From the NCBI RefSeq assembly GCF_000802245.2, contig NZ_CP021080.1, forward strand, positions 62,001 to 126,000: a stretch of 64,000 nucleotides of DNA, written 5' to 3'. The DNA is from Streptomyces pluripotens (GTDB lineage: Bacteria; Actinomycetota; Actinomycetes; Streptomycetales; Streptomycetaceae). The position numbers and the translations under genes are program-made. Shown one piece after another: positions 18,127 to 28,147 of the stretch. Within the stretch, counting starts at the first letter, position 1. Each line of letters starts with the position of its first letter. The notes below the pieces were generated by a model. The model made no database searches. It was not told the DNA's origin and worked only from the letters and a program-made list of their open reading frames with translations.

Positions 18127-19034
18127 CCGCGCCCCCTCACGTCGAAGGCGTCGCGCAGTCCGTCCCCGATCGCGTTGAAGGCGCACACGACGAGGATGAC
18201 GGCCAGGCCCGGCGGCAGGATAAGCCACCAGCGCCCGGAGTATGCGGCAGTGAGGCCCGCGGAGAGCATCCCACCCCAATCTGTAGCCGGAGGTTGTACG
18301 CCGAGGCCCAGGTAGGACACGTACGCGACCAGCAGGATCGCGTCGGCGACCTGGAACGTCGCGGCAACGACGATCGTCGATACCGCGTTCGGCAGGATGT
18401 GCCGGGCGATCGCCCGGGTGTGGGTGCCGCCGATCGCGCGGAGCGTCAGCACGTAGTCGCGGTTCTTCAAGGTGAGCGTCTCCGCCCTAATGAGGCGGGA
18501 CGGCACGAGCCACGAGACCAGCCCCAGGATGACGATGAGCCCGTACACGCCCGGGGTCAGGATCGCGGAGATGACGAGGAGGATGAAGAGGGCTGGGATC
18601 GCGATGCCAGCGTCGACGACACGCATCATCACCGCGCCGATCCAGCCGCCCGCATACCCGGCGCCCGCGCCCCATAGCGTGCCGATGACGGTCGCCAGGA
18701 CGCCGGCCGCGAGGCCGACGAGGAGCGAGACCTTGCCGCCGTACATGAGCCGTCCGAGTTCGTCGTGGCCGACGGCGTCAGTGCCGAGCGGGTGCCCGGT
18801 GCTCGGCGCGAGGTTCACCTGCGACAGCGCCGTGTGGGTTTGATCGGTGGGGTGGAGGTACGGTCCGACGAGGCAGAACAGGACGAAGACCGCGATCACC
18901 GCGAGGCCGATGACGGCCAGCCGGTTGCGTGCGAACCGGCGCACCGCCAGGCGCAGGCCCGTGGCCGCGACCGCGCCCCGGGGCGTTGCGGTAGACGACC
19001 CGGGGTTGGGAGCCTGACGCAGTGGGGCGCTCAT
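18123..19034 (-). CDS. ABC transporter permease, DppC/OppC type
   Basis: This 303-residue inner-membrane subunit has an N-terminal OppC-like segment (RNRLAVIGLAVIAVFVLFCL) and about five further membrane helices. The EAA cytoplasmic loop that contacts the ATPase reads as RAIGGTHTRAIARHILPN. It starts in an ATGA overlap with the DppB-like gene and ends in an ATGA overlap with the ATPase gene, so the complex is made in fixed proportion. The longer open frame to 19130 would overlap the upstream permease deeply and is rejected. Confidence 0.9.
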   Translation of the reverse strand: MSAPLRQAPNPGSSTATPRGAVAATGLRLAVRRFARNRLAVIGLAVIAVFVLFCLVGPYLHPTDQTHTALSQVNLAPSTGHPLGTDAVGHDELGRLMYGGKVSLLVGLAAGVLATVIGTLWGAGAGYAGGWIGAVMMRVVDAGIAIPALFILLVISAILTPGVYGLIVILGLVSWLVPSRLIRAETLTLKNRDYVLTLRAIGGTHTRAIARHILPNAVSTIVVAATFQVADAILLVAYVSYLGLGVQPPATDWGGMLSAGLTAAYSGRWWLILPPGLAVILVVCAFNAIGDGLRDAFDVRGRG

Positions 19035-19990
19035 GTGCGGCCTGCCTTCACTCGCGGGTCGATGGCTCTTTGGACGAGGTCGGCGAGAAAGGTGCCGGAG
19101 ACCGTGGCGATCGAGATGACGAGGACGCATCCGAGCAGGACCGGGTAGTCGGAGGATTGCGCCGCGTTCCAGAACAGCAGACCCATCCCCGGGTAATTGA
19201 AGAGTTGCTCGACCACGAGTGCACCGCCGAAGAGCACCGGCACGTAGTAGCCGAGCATCGCCACGATGGATGTCAGGGAGTTGCGGAATACGTGCCGCCA
19301 GAGGATCGCGTGCTGTCGCGCACCGCCGGCCTTCGCGGTCCGGACGTAGTCCTCCGAGAGGTTCTCGAGCGTCGCGGCACGCATGTAGCGGCTGAACACC
19401 GCGACCATCGACGCGGCACCCGTGACGACCGGGAGGACGAGCGCCGCGGGATCCGACAACACGGTTGCGAGGCTGTCGCCTTGGGGTGCCTGCGGCGGGA
19501 ACCAGGGCAGGAGCTGGCTGAAGAGCAGCACCAGGATGAGACCGAGGAAGTACACGGGGGTCGAATAGGCGATGAAGCTCAGCGTCGTGATGGCGTAGTC
19601 GACCGGCTTGTTGCGCCGGGCCGCCTGCCAGACGCCGAGCGGGATCGCGAGCGCGAGCCCGACGAATGCCGACAGCACGGTGAGCACGAGTGTCTTCGGA
19701 AGGCGCTCCACTATCAGCTGAGAGACCGCTTCGTTGAGCGTGTAGGAGGTGCCGAGGTCTCCGTGGAGCAGCCTGCGGAGGTAGTACACGTACTGCATCG
19801 GAAGCGGCTGGTCGAGCCCCTGCTCACGGTTGAACTCCGCGATCTTCTGGGGCGTGGCCTGGGGGCCGAGGATCCCGCGTGCGGGGCCCCCGGGCAGCGC
19901 GTGCAGGAGGCAGAAGACCACGACCGTCACGATGAGGACCACCACGATGGCCTGGAGGACGCGTCTGGTCAGGTACAGGAAGGTCGTCAT
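19031..19990 (-). CDS. ABC transporter permease, DppB/OppB type
   Basis: This 319-residue protein has the N-terminal helix typical of DppB (YLTRRVLQAIVVVLIVTVVV), a large extracytoplasmic loop (about 30-95, with LDQPLPMQYVYYLRRLLHGD), five more helices, and the EAA loop as RTAKAGGARQHAILWRHVFR. It forms a heterodimer with the DppC-type subunit. It follows the binding-protein gene by 49 bases, a normal spacing within such operons. Confidence 0.9.
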   Translation of the reverse strand: MTTFLYLTRRVLQAIVVVLIVTVVVFCLLHALPGGPARGILGPQATPQKIAEFNREQGLDQPLPMQYVYYLRRLLHGDLGTSYTLNEAVSQLIVERLPKTLVLTVLSAFVGLALAIPLGVWQAARRNKPVDYAITTLSFIAYSTPVYFLGLILVLLFSQLLPWFPPQAPQGDSLATVLSDPAALVLPVVTGAASMVAVFSRYMRAATLENLSEDYVRTAKAGGARQHAILWRHVFRNSLTSIVAMLGYYVPVLFGGALVVEQLFNYPGMGLLFWNAAQSSDYPVLLGCVLVISIATVSGTFLADLVQRAIDPRVKAGRT

Positions 19991-20039
19991 GGGCGTTCCG
20001 GTGGGTTCGGTTCACTGGCGTCGGGGTCCCCGGAGGTGC

Positions 20040-21851
20040 TCACTTGTTGGTCCACTCCCACTGGGCAGGGTGGAAGTTGGCGAGCGAGTCCTGGGCGAAG
20101 CCGCCGAGACCGTTCTTGATGACCGAGATCTGGTAGTCGGGCTCCGGGAGCCAGATGACGGGCAGGTCCTTCGCGACGGCCGCGCTGTAGTCCTGCACGG
20201 CCTGCGCCGAGTTCGAGGTCGTCGAGGCGTTGATGAGCCGGTCGACCTCCGGGTTCGAGTAGTTTCCGAAGTTGGATCCGCCCTTGGTCTGGAAGAGCGA
20301 GTCGCCGGTCGGGAAGGCCGAGAAGTACCAGCTGCCGGCGGTGCCGAAGAACGACAGCTGCCACGAGCAATCCGCCTGGCCGGACGTGCAGGGCGGTGTC
20401 TGCGACAGGACGGAGTTGACGGGTGCGGTCTTGATCGAGAATCCGATTCCCGTCTTCGCGAGCGAGGACTGGATGGCGCTCATCATGTTGTCCGTGACCG
20501 TGGAGCCGGACTGCGACAGCACCTTCATCTGGAACCTGGTCCCCCGGGCGATTCCGGCGCCGCACTGCGAGGCAGAGGTGCCGGGGCTGGTGCAGACCAT
20601 GACGCCGCTCTGCTCGGTCCAACCGTGATCGGTCAGAAGTGCCCTCGCGCTGGACGTGGAGAACGGGTACGGATTGCCCTTCTGCACCGGTGAGACGAAG
20701 TCGGAGGCCTGGGCCTGCGGAACCGGTCCGTAACCGGGGACGGCGGTGCCGTTGAAGATGACCTTCGCCAGACTGGTTTGGTCGATCGACATCTGCACGG
20801 CCTGTCGGGCGTAGAGCTGCTTGAAGACGGCTCCCATGGCCGGGTTGTTGAAGTTGTACGGCATGTACGTGATGGCCCAGCCGGTCCACGGCTTCACCGT
20901 GTATCCGCGGGAGGCGAAGGAGTCCTTCTGGTCGAGGTCGGTCGCGTCGATGTAGCCGTAGTCCACCTGCCCGGAGCGGAGCGCGTTCTCCTCGGCGGCC
21001 GGTGTGGTGAAGGGCAGGAGGTTCACGGTCGCGATGTTCGCCTTCTCGCCACCGTCGTACCTCTTGTTCGCGCTGAGCACGACCTTGCCGGAGGTCGAGA
21101 ACGACCGGACGGTGTACGGTCCGCTGACCGTCTTCCACAGTGCGTTCGTCGCGTATCCGGAGATGTCCTTGGCGGCCGTGTTGAGGTAGGCCCACACCTG
21201 CTTGGCACCGGCGGAAGTCCTGTCCGCGTCCGACACCGGCGCGGATCCGGCGGTCCTGTCCCACGCGTGCTGCGGCAGCGGTGTGATCAGGCTCAGTTCG
21301 TTGGCGAGCATCCACTTGTTGCTGTAGGCACGGTCGAACGAGATGGTGAAGTGGTGGTCGTCGACGCGCTCCAGCGCCGTCCAGTTGTCCGGCGCCTTTC
21401 CGGGGTTGTATCCGGCCCACTGCGTCTTGTTGGCCTTGATCAGGTTGAACCAGAACTCGACGTCGCGCGTGGTGAGGGGTCTGCCGTCGCTCCAGTGGCG
21501 GTTGCCGAGAGTCACCTTGACGCTCTTGCCGTCGGGGGCGAAGTCGGCGGCGGTGGCTATCGACGCCGCCTTGTTCCAACTGATCTGCCCGGTGGAGCCA
21601 TCGTATGCGACGAGCGGTTCCCACAGGGCCGCGGCAATGGAGATGTTGTTGGTGTTGAGGTGCGCCGCGGTGCCTATCGGCAGGATCCAGTTCGGAGTGA
21701 AGTTCGCGGGCAGGGCGTAGTTGATGGAGTCCGAGGACGCGGAAGACGCACCGCTGGATTGGGTGCAGCCGGTGAGCAGTGCGCCCACGCAGACAGCGGC
21801 GCCCGCAACAAGCGTCCAGCGGGGACGTGCCACAGTGCAAGCAGGGGACAT
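20040..21851 (-). CDS. ABC transporter substrate-binding lipoprotein, family 5 (SBP_bac_5)
   Basis: This 603-residue protein captures the ligand outside the cell. Its lipoprotein signal (about 1-30) ends in the lipobox LLTGC; Cys becomes the lipidated N-terminus. Mature sequence has family 5 hallmarks such as LWEPLVAYDG, VTLGNRHWSDGRPLTTRDVEF region and YARQAVQMSIDQTSLAK. Family members bind peptides, nickel or oligosaccharides; the ROK kinase and ROK repressor around it hint at a sugar-containing ligand, the M81 peptidase at a peptide. The ATG at 21851 is preferred because GAGGAGAG precedes it and the signal begins there; the frame runs upstream to 21935. Confidence 0.9.
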   Translation of the reverse strand: MSPACTVARPRWTLVAGAAVCVGALLTGCTQSSGASSASSDSINYALPANFTPNWILPIGTAAHLNTNNISIAAALWEPLVAYDGSTGQISWNKAASIATAADFAPDGKSVKVTLGNRHWSDGRPLTTRDVEFWFNLIKANKTQWAGYNPGKAPDNWTALERVDDHHFTISFDRAYSNKWMLANELSLITPLPQHAWDRTAGSAPVSDADRTSAGAKQVWAYLNTAAKDISGYATNALWKTVSGPYTVRSFSTSGKVVLSANKRYDGGEKANIATVNLLPFTTPAAEENALRSGQVDYGYIDATDLDQKDSFASRGYTVKPWTGWAITYMPYNFNNPAMGAVFKQLYARQAVQMSIDQTSLAKVIFNGTAVPGYGPVPQAQASDFVSPVQKGNPYPFSTSSARALLTDHGWTEQSGVMVCTSPGTSASQCGAGIARGTRFQMKVLSQSGSTVTDNMMSAIQSSLAKTGIGFSIKTAPVNSVLSQTPPCTSGQADCSWQLSFFGTAGSWYFSAFPTGDSLFQTKGGSNFGNYSNPEVDRLINASTTSNSAQAVQDYSAAVAKDLPVIWLPEPDYQISVIKNGLGGFAQDSLANFHPAQWEWTNK

Positions 21852-21963
21852 GACTCTCCTCAGGGTGAACGACACGTTGCGCCCCGGTGGTACGGACGTG
21901 CCGTCGATGGGTGCGGGGACAGTCAACGACCGCACTCATTGAAAAAACAGACGAGATTCCGTA

Positions 21964-21976
21964 ACAAGTAGGTTTC
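21964..21976 (-). promoter_or_regulatory. Candidate ROK-regulator half of a divergent control region
   Basis: On the minus strand this reads GAAACCTACTTGT. It matches 9 of 13 positions of GAAAGTTACTTCC at 22128-22140 on the plus strand. The two lie in the AT-richer gap between the binding-protein gene and the ROK repressor gene, each oriented toward one of them. Confidence 0.3.
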
Positions 21977-22127
21977 TGCCGATCTGGAGAAAGCAAGGTC
22001 CTGTCACCCTCCCCACCACCTCGCATTTTCCTGCTGGACGAGCAGGCCGGGCGGGCGCAGACAGGGAGCGCCTAACAGTTCCGCTCCAGCAGTTGCTGGC
22101 GTAACCTCAGCGCTCCGACCCCATTTT

Positions 22128-22140
22128 GAAAGTTACTTCC
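22128..22140 (+). promoter_or_regulatory. Candidate operator GAAAGT-T-ACTTCC at the ROK repressor start
   Basis: This is an inverted repeat with one mismatch, three bases before the ATG at 22144, inside an unusually AT-rich stretch. Its position would allow autorepression. The local sequence has no clear Shine-Dalgarno apart from partial purine runs. Confidence 0.4.
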
Positions 22141-22143
22141 TCC

Positions 22144-23391
22144 ATGTTTGAAAAAAGTCCACGTTCCAGAGCCGCGGCCAAGGGCAGTCCCCCGCTGGCC
22201 GCGCGGGTACTGGAACTCATCGCCTCTGGACAGGCGACATCGCGCACGGAACTCGCCGAACTGCTGAACGCAGCGCCTTCGACCATCTCGCTGACGGTCG
22301 GACACCTCCTCGACAGTGGACTCGTCGCGGAGCAGGGCACACGCTCGTCCACGGGAGGACGCCCCCGAAAGGTCCTTCGTATCGGCAGCACTGACGAGTT
22401 CGCCGTCGCGGCCGACCTCGGCGTAAGGCACGCGCGTATCGGCATCGTCCTCCCGGGAGGCGGACTGGCGGAGGCGTCGACGGTCCCGTTCGCGATCGGG
22501 GACGGCCCCGAGGCGGCACTGCCGAGGCTCGCCGACACCCTCGAAGCCCTCGCGGAGCAAGCTGGCCGGCACCTGCTGCGCGGCGTCGGGCTCTCGCTCC
22601 CCGGACCGGTCGACATCGGGTCCGGCGCCGTCACCCTCCCGTCGCGCATGCCCGGCTGGAACGGCTTCCCCGTCGGCGCATGGCTGGAGGACCGGTTCGG
22701 GGTTCCGGCCGCGGTCGACAACGACGCCAACTGCATGGCGGTCGGCGAGCACGCTGTCCGGCCCGTGGAGTGGCGGCAATCGATCATGGTCAAGATCGGC
22801 TCCGCCATCGGTGCCGGCATCATCGTCGACGGAAGGCTGTACCGGGGTGCGACGGGCGCTGCCGGGGAATTCACCCATGTCCGCATCGATGCTGCCGGGG
22901 ACATCCTCTGCTCTTGCGGCAACACCGGGTGCCTGGAGACCGTCGCCTCCGGCGCCGCGCTCGTTCGCATCCTCTGCGAGAGCGGCGCCGATGTGCGCTC
23001 GCCGGAAGACGTCGTCCGGCTCGCCACCGAGGCCGATCCGGCGGCGACGCACGCGATCCGCCGAGCCGGCAAGTACCTCGGCATGGTGCTGTCCGCGAAC
23101 GTCAACTTCTTCAATCCCGACGCGGTGTACCTGGGGGGCATCCTGTCGACGGTCGAGCCGTTCGTCGCCGCGGTGCGCAGCCAGCTCTACGAGGGGTGCC
23201 ATCCGCTGGTGACCAAGCACCTGGTGATCGAGAGTGCGAGCCTCGGCGCCGACGCCGGCCTCGTCGGTGCCGGCCAGTTCGCGCTCCAGCGCGCGTTGGA
23301 GCGCGCCCTTCGAACCGTCACCGGGACCTCGCCCGACGACGTCCCGTTCCGCGCCGCATCACACCGCACCCCCTCGCCTCCGAACACCTGA
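22144..23391 (+). CDS. ROK family transcriptional repressor
   Basis: This 415-residue protein joins an N-terminal winged helix (about 15-80; LIASGQATSRTELAELLNAA and STISLTVGHLLDSGLVAEQG) to a ROK sugar-sensing domain (about 90-400). The latter shows ADLGVRHARIGIV, VDNDANCMA and the complete zinc signature CSCGNTGCLE. Such NagC/XylR-type proteins repress uptake operons until a sugar or sugar phosphate binds. It is divergent from the ABC transporter operon and upstream of M81 and CutC genes, so it most likely controls both arms. ATG 22144 is chosen over the TTG at 22126, which would place the candidate operator inside the gene. Confidence 0.87.
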   Translation: MFEKSPRSRAAAKGSPPLAARVLELIASGQATSRTELAELLNAAPSTISLTVGHLLDSGLVAEQGTRSSTGGRPRKVLRIGSTDEFAVAADLGVRHARIGIVLPGGGLAEASTVPFAIGDGPEAALPRLADTLEALAEQAGRHLLRGVGLSLPGPVDIGSGAVTLPSRMPGWNGFPVGAWLEDRFGVPAAVDNDANCMAVGEHAVRPVEWRQSIMVKIGSAIGAGIIVDGRLYRGATGAAGEFTHVRIDAAGDILCSCGNTGCLETVASGAALVRILCESGADVRSPEDVVRLATEADPAATHAIRRAGKYLGMVLSANVNFFNPDAVYLGGILSTVEPFVAAVRSQLYEGCHPLVTKHLVIESASLGADAGLVGAGQFALQRALERALRTVTGTSPDDVPFRAASHRTPSPPNT

Positions 23392-23414
23392 CGCCACCAC
23401 AGCAACGAGGAGCC

Positions 23415-24938
23415 ATGCCGCAGCCCCGCACCGCAGTCGCCCACCCCGTCATCGCCATCGCCGGCATCGGGATCGAATCGTCGACCTTTTCGCCGGCCCG
23501 GACCGAGGCCCCCGCCTTCCACCCGCTCCGTGGCCGGGAGGTCCTGACGCGCTACCCGTTCCTGGCCCCGGACGCACCGCTCCTGGCCGCCGCCGACTGG
23601 CGCGGCGCACTCGTCGGCACATCACTGCCAGGCGGCACGGTGACCGCGAAGGCGTTCGCCGAGCTCTCCGACGAACTCATCGAACGCCTCTCCGCGATAC
23701 CGCACCTCGACGGGCTCTGGTACGACATACACGGCGCCATGACGGTCGAAGGCATCGACGACGCCGAGGCCGTCCTACTCGCCCGCATCCGCGCGGCCAT
23801 CGGACCGGAGGCCATCGTGTCGACCTCCATGGACCTGCACGGCAACGTCTCCCGCGAGCTCGTCCACATGAGCGATCTCATCACGTGCTATCGGATGGCC
23901 CCGCACGAGGACCACATGGAGACCAAGGAACGAGCCGCCCGCAACCTCGTGGACCTCCTCACCGCCGGCGCGCCGCGGCCGGTCAAGGCTTGGGTGCCGG
24001 TGCCCGTGCTGCTCGCCGGTGAGCAGACCTCGACGCGCATCGAACCCGCGAAGAGCGTCTACGCGGCCGTGCACGACGTCGAGGCGACGGACGGAGTCAT
24101 CGACGCCGCCGTTTGGGTGGGCTACGCCTGGGCCGACGAGCCGCGCAACCGCGCGGTGGTCACCGTCACCGGACCCTCCGAGTCCGCCGTCACCGCGGGC
24201 GCCGAACGCCTTGCCCGCGGCCTGTGGGACAGCCGACGCGATTTCACGTTCGTCGCGCCGACGGGGTCGCTCGACGAGTGCCTCGACGAGGCCCTCGTCT
24301 CCGACGCACGGCCCTACTTCATCAGCGACACCGGTGACAACCCGACCGCGGGCGGTGCCGGCGACGTCACGTGGGGGCTCCGGCGAGTCCTTGCCCGGCC
24401 GGAGTTCCACCAGCACGACGGTCCGACCCTCATCTACGCCTCCGTACCCGGCCCCGCCGCCGTCGCGGCAGCGGAGCAGGCGGGCCTCGGCGCGACCGTC
24501 ACGGTCACCGCCGGCGCGGAGGTCGACGACCGCCATGCCGGGCCGCTCACCATGACCGGGCTCGTCCACGCGATCAGGCACGGCGACCGCGACGCCGAGA
24601 CCGAGGTCGTCCTGCGGATCGGCAGTGTGTACGCGATCCTCACCACACGGCGCAAGCCGTACCACCACGAGGTCGACTTCACCGGTCTCGGGCTCGACCC
24701 GCGCGGCGCCGCCATCGTCATCGTGAAGATCGGCTATCTCGAACCGGAGTTGTTCGACATGGCCGCGGGCTGGAAGCTGGCGCTCACCCCGGGCGGCGTC
24801 GACCAGGACCTCGTGCGGCTCGGCCACCACCGCATCCGCCGCCCCATGTTCCCCTTCGACCCGGACATGGCTGATCCGGACCTGACGGCCCGGGTCATCG
24901 CGCCGTCGAACGAGCCGCTCACCGGGGACCACGAGTGA
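23415..24938 (+). CDS. M81 family metallopeptidase (MlrC/microcystinase C-like)
   Basis: This 507-residue protein matches the MlrC family throughout: N-terminal IAGIGIESSTFSP, LWYDIHGAMTVEG, TSMDLHGNVS, and HEDHMETKERAA supply the conserved Glu, Asp and His residues that bind zinc, and a C-terminal MlrC_C domain follows from about 310 (ISDTGDNPTAGGAGDVT). Characterised members hydrolyse small linear peptides such as linearised microcystin. GAGGAG precedes the ATG by four bases. It lies 23 bases after the ROK repressor and overlaps the CutC gene (GTGA). With a peptide-family ABC importer next door, a role in breaking down an imported peptide or peptide-sugar conjugate is likely, but the substrate is unknown. 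Confidence 0.87.
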   Translation: MPQPRTAVAHPVIAIAGIGIESSTFSPARTEAPAFHPLRGREVLTRYPFLAPDAPLLAAADWRGALVGTSLPGGTVTAKAFAELSDELIERLSAIPHLDGLWYDIHGAMTVEGIDDAEAVLLARIRAAIGPEAIVSTSMDLHGNVSRELVHMSDLITCYRMAPHEDHMETKERAARNLVDLLTAGAPRPVKAWVPVPVLLAGEQTSTRIEPAKSVYAAVHDVEATDGVIDAAVWVGYAWADEPRNRAVVTVTGPSESAVTAGAERLARGLWDSRRDFTFVAPTGSLDECLDEALVSDARPYFISDTGDNPTAGGAGDVTWGLRRVLARPEFHQHDGPTLIYASVPGPAAVAAAEQAGLGATVTVTAGAEVDDRHAGPLTMTGLVHAIRHGDRDAETEVVLRIGSVYAILTTRRKPYHHEVDFTGLGLDPRGAAIVIVKIGYLEPELFDMAAGWKLALTPGGVDQDLVRLGHHRIRRPMFPFDPDMADPDLTARVIAPSNEPLTGDHE

Positions 24939-25858
24939 GCCGGCTGGTCCACACCCCGCTCGCCCTTGAGATCTCGGTGGCCAGCGCCGCCGGCGCCCGA
25001 GTCGCACGGGACGGCGGAGCGGGGCGTGTCGAGTTGTGCTCGGCACTGGAGGTCGGCGGGATCACCCCGTCGCAGGCGCTCGTCGAGGCGGTGTCGGCGG
25101 TCGGTCTGCCGGTGCACGCACTCGTCCGGTGTCGGCCGGGCGACTTCGTCTATGACGCCGACGAAATCGCACTGATGGCCGCGGAGGTGCGGTCCGTCCT
25201 CGCCGCGGGGGCCCAGGGCGTCGTCATCGGCGCGCTCACGGAAGCCGGCGCGCTCGACATGGAGGCGATGCACCGACTCATCGAGGCAGCACACGGCGCT
25301 GCGACGGCTGCGGGCCGCCCGGCGGAGCTCACCCTCCACCGGGCGATCGACCAGGCCGCCGACCCCGTCGGCACGGCCGAGCTCGTGCCGACGCTCGGCC
25401 TCACTCGCATCCTCACGTCCGGCGGTGCGCTCACCGCCCTGGACGGCATCGCCACCATCGCTGACATCGTCGCGGCAGCACCCTGCATCGAGGTGATGGC
25501 CGGCGCGGGCGTACGGCCGTCCGACGTGTCCCGCCTCGCCGCCGCCGGCATCGCCGCGGTGCACCTGTCCGCGAAGCGTCGGGCGCCCGCGCGCCGCGGT
25601 GGTGGGTGGGTGCCCATGGGGATCGCGGGCTCCTCCGCCACCGCTGATACCCACTTCGTCACCGACCCACGGGTCGTCGCAGCGGCTCGGGCCGCCGTGG
25701 ACGCCGTCGACTCGGCCCTTCCGCGGCCGGGGCCGGGGCCGGGGCCGGGCCCGCGCTCACGCTCCGGTGGCGCCGGACCAACCTCGCCGGGAGCCGTTCG
25801 CGGAACCGACCCGCCGGCCGGAGTCCATCGGCGCCCAGGCCTTCGCCCCCTCAGCTGA
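24935..25858 (+). CDS. cutC: CutC family TIM-barrel protein with an unusual C-terminal extension
   Basis: Residues 1-245 form a CutC barrel: LEISVASAAGARVARDGGAG, RVELCSALEVGGITPS, HALVRCRPGDFVY, LTLHRAIDQAADP and IEVMAGAGVRPSDV are characteristic. CutC was linked to copper homeostasis in E. coli, but the biochemical role is unsettled. The GTG start overlaps the M81 stop. From about residue 262 a Pro-Gly repeat (PRPGPGPGPGPRSR) and about 45 Arg/Pro/Gly-rich residues follow with no family match, running toward the right-hand repeat. This tail looks like read-through beyond a lost native stop. Confidence 0.82.
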   Translation: MSRLVHTPLALEISVASAAGARVARDGGAGRVELCSALEVGGITPSQALVEAVSAVGLPVHALVRCRPGDFVYDADEIALMAAEVRSVLAAGAQGVVIGALTEAGALDMEAMHRLIEAAHGAATAAGRPAELTLHRAIDQAADPVGTAELVPTLGLTRILTSGGALTALDGIATIADIVAAAPCIEVMAGAGVRPSDVSRLAAAGIAAVHLSAKRRAPARRGGGWVPMGIAGSSATADTHFVTDPRVVAAARAAVDAVDSALPRPGPGPGPGPRSRSGGAGPTSPGAVRGTDPPAGVHRRPGLRPLS

Positions 25859-25961
25859 GCGAGGGCCATACGCGGGCACACGGACGGCACCGACCCACGA
25901 GAACCCGAGCTGTGGCCGTCTGGTTTGCGGCTTGGCGACGTGTCCCCGCACGGCCAGGTGG

Positions 25962-25991
25962 CATCAGATCGCCCACGCTGCGGTGCCCCAT
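25962..25991 (-). pseudogene. First ten codons of a CBS-BON gene, truncated
   Basis: On the minus strand, from ATG at 25991, the frame reads [10 protein letters not shown], matching [10 protein letters not shown] of the gene at 12257, then turns at once into unrelated sequence and stops about 35 codons later. The upstream ribosome-site region is also altered (the GGAGGGAGG of the intact gene becomes GGAGCAGGG). This is a promoter-plus-start remnant, not a functional gene. Confidence 0.7.
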
Positions 25992-26149
25992 CGCTCGCCG
26001 CCCTGCTCCGTCAGCGGTCCCCGCGCCCGTACCGGGCGCAGTCCACCACGTTCCGACCCCGCTCCGCTGGGGTCGAACAGCCCCGACCGGCCGTCCCGAA
26101 GGTCACCGACCGGGCCGGAGGGGACCGGATGGCCGGGCTCGTGGGCCGA
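25962..26149. repeat. Right copy of the directly repeated ~190-base segment
   Basis: It matches 12890-13086 in the same orientation. It begins exactly inside codon 10 of the CBS-BON gene and ends at GTGGGCCGA, where the right copy runs on into the intact palindrome. Differences include the loss of about ten bases after CGCGCCCGT and scattered transitions, implying that the duplication is not recent. Confidence 0.8.
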
Positions 26150-26156
26150 CCGGCCC
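26143..26156. promoter_or_regulatory. Perfect palindrome GGGCC-GACC-GGCCC upstream of the ligase-PDH operon
   Basis: The 14-base inverted repeat lies 138 bases before the first gene of the operon, at the right edge of the repeated segment. Matching palindromes occur at 5681 and 32714. Before the insertion it would have sat between the divergent CBS-BON gene and this operon and could have served both. Confidence 0.55.
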
Positions 26157-26293
26157 TTGGCCGGGGGCGAGGAGCGGGAAGACTGGTCACACGGGTCACC
26201 CGACGGGCCGGTGCCCCCTACGGGGCGAACGGGGGCGAGCCAAGCCCCGGCATCGCGCCCGGCCCTCGTGTCGAGCGTGAGAGAAGGCAGCTC

Positions 26294-28143
<1,850 letters not shown>

Positions 28144-28147
<4 letters not shown>

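Larger units (their letters stand above)
25859..26293. other. 435-base gap: repeat copy, palindrome and promoter of the ligase-PDH operon
   Basis: No intact gene is supported here. The stretch holds the right copy of the direct repeat (25962-26149), a dead CBS start on the minus strand, the perfect GGGCC-N4-GGCCC palindrome and the leader of the acetyl-CoA-synthetase-like gene. Frames that cross it on both strands are GC shadows without ribosome sites. Confidence 0.6.

Noticed and set aside
22126..22143. TTG at 22126 as start of the ROK repressor
   Set aside because: It would put the candidate operator inside the gene and has no ribosome site; the ATG at 22144 begins the protein-like sequence.
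13086..25961. The enclosed block as an integrative mobile element
   Set aside because: No integrase, transposase, tRNA attachment site or terminal inverted repeats were found; the flanking repeats are a CBS promoter, so recombination is the more careful reading.
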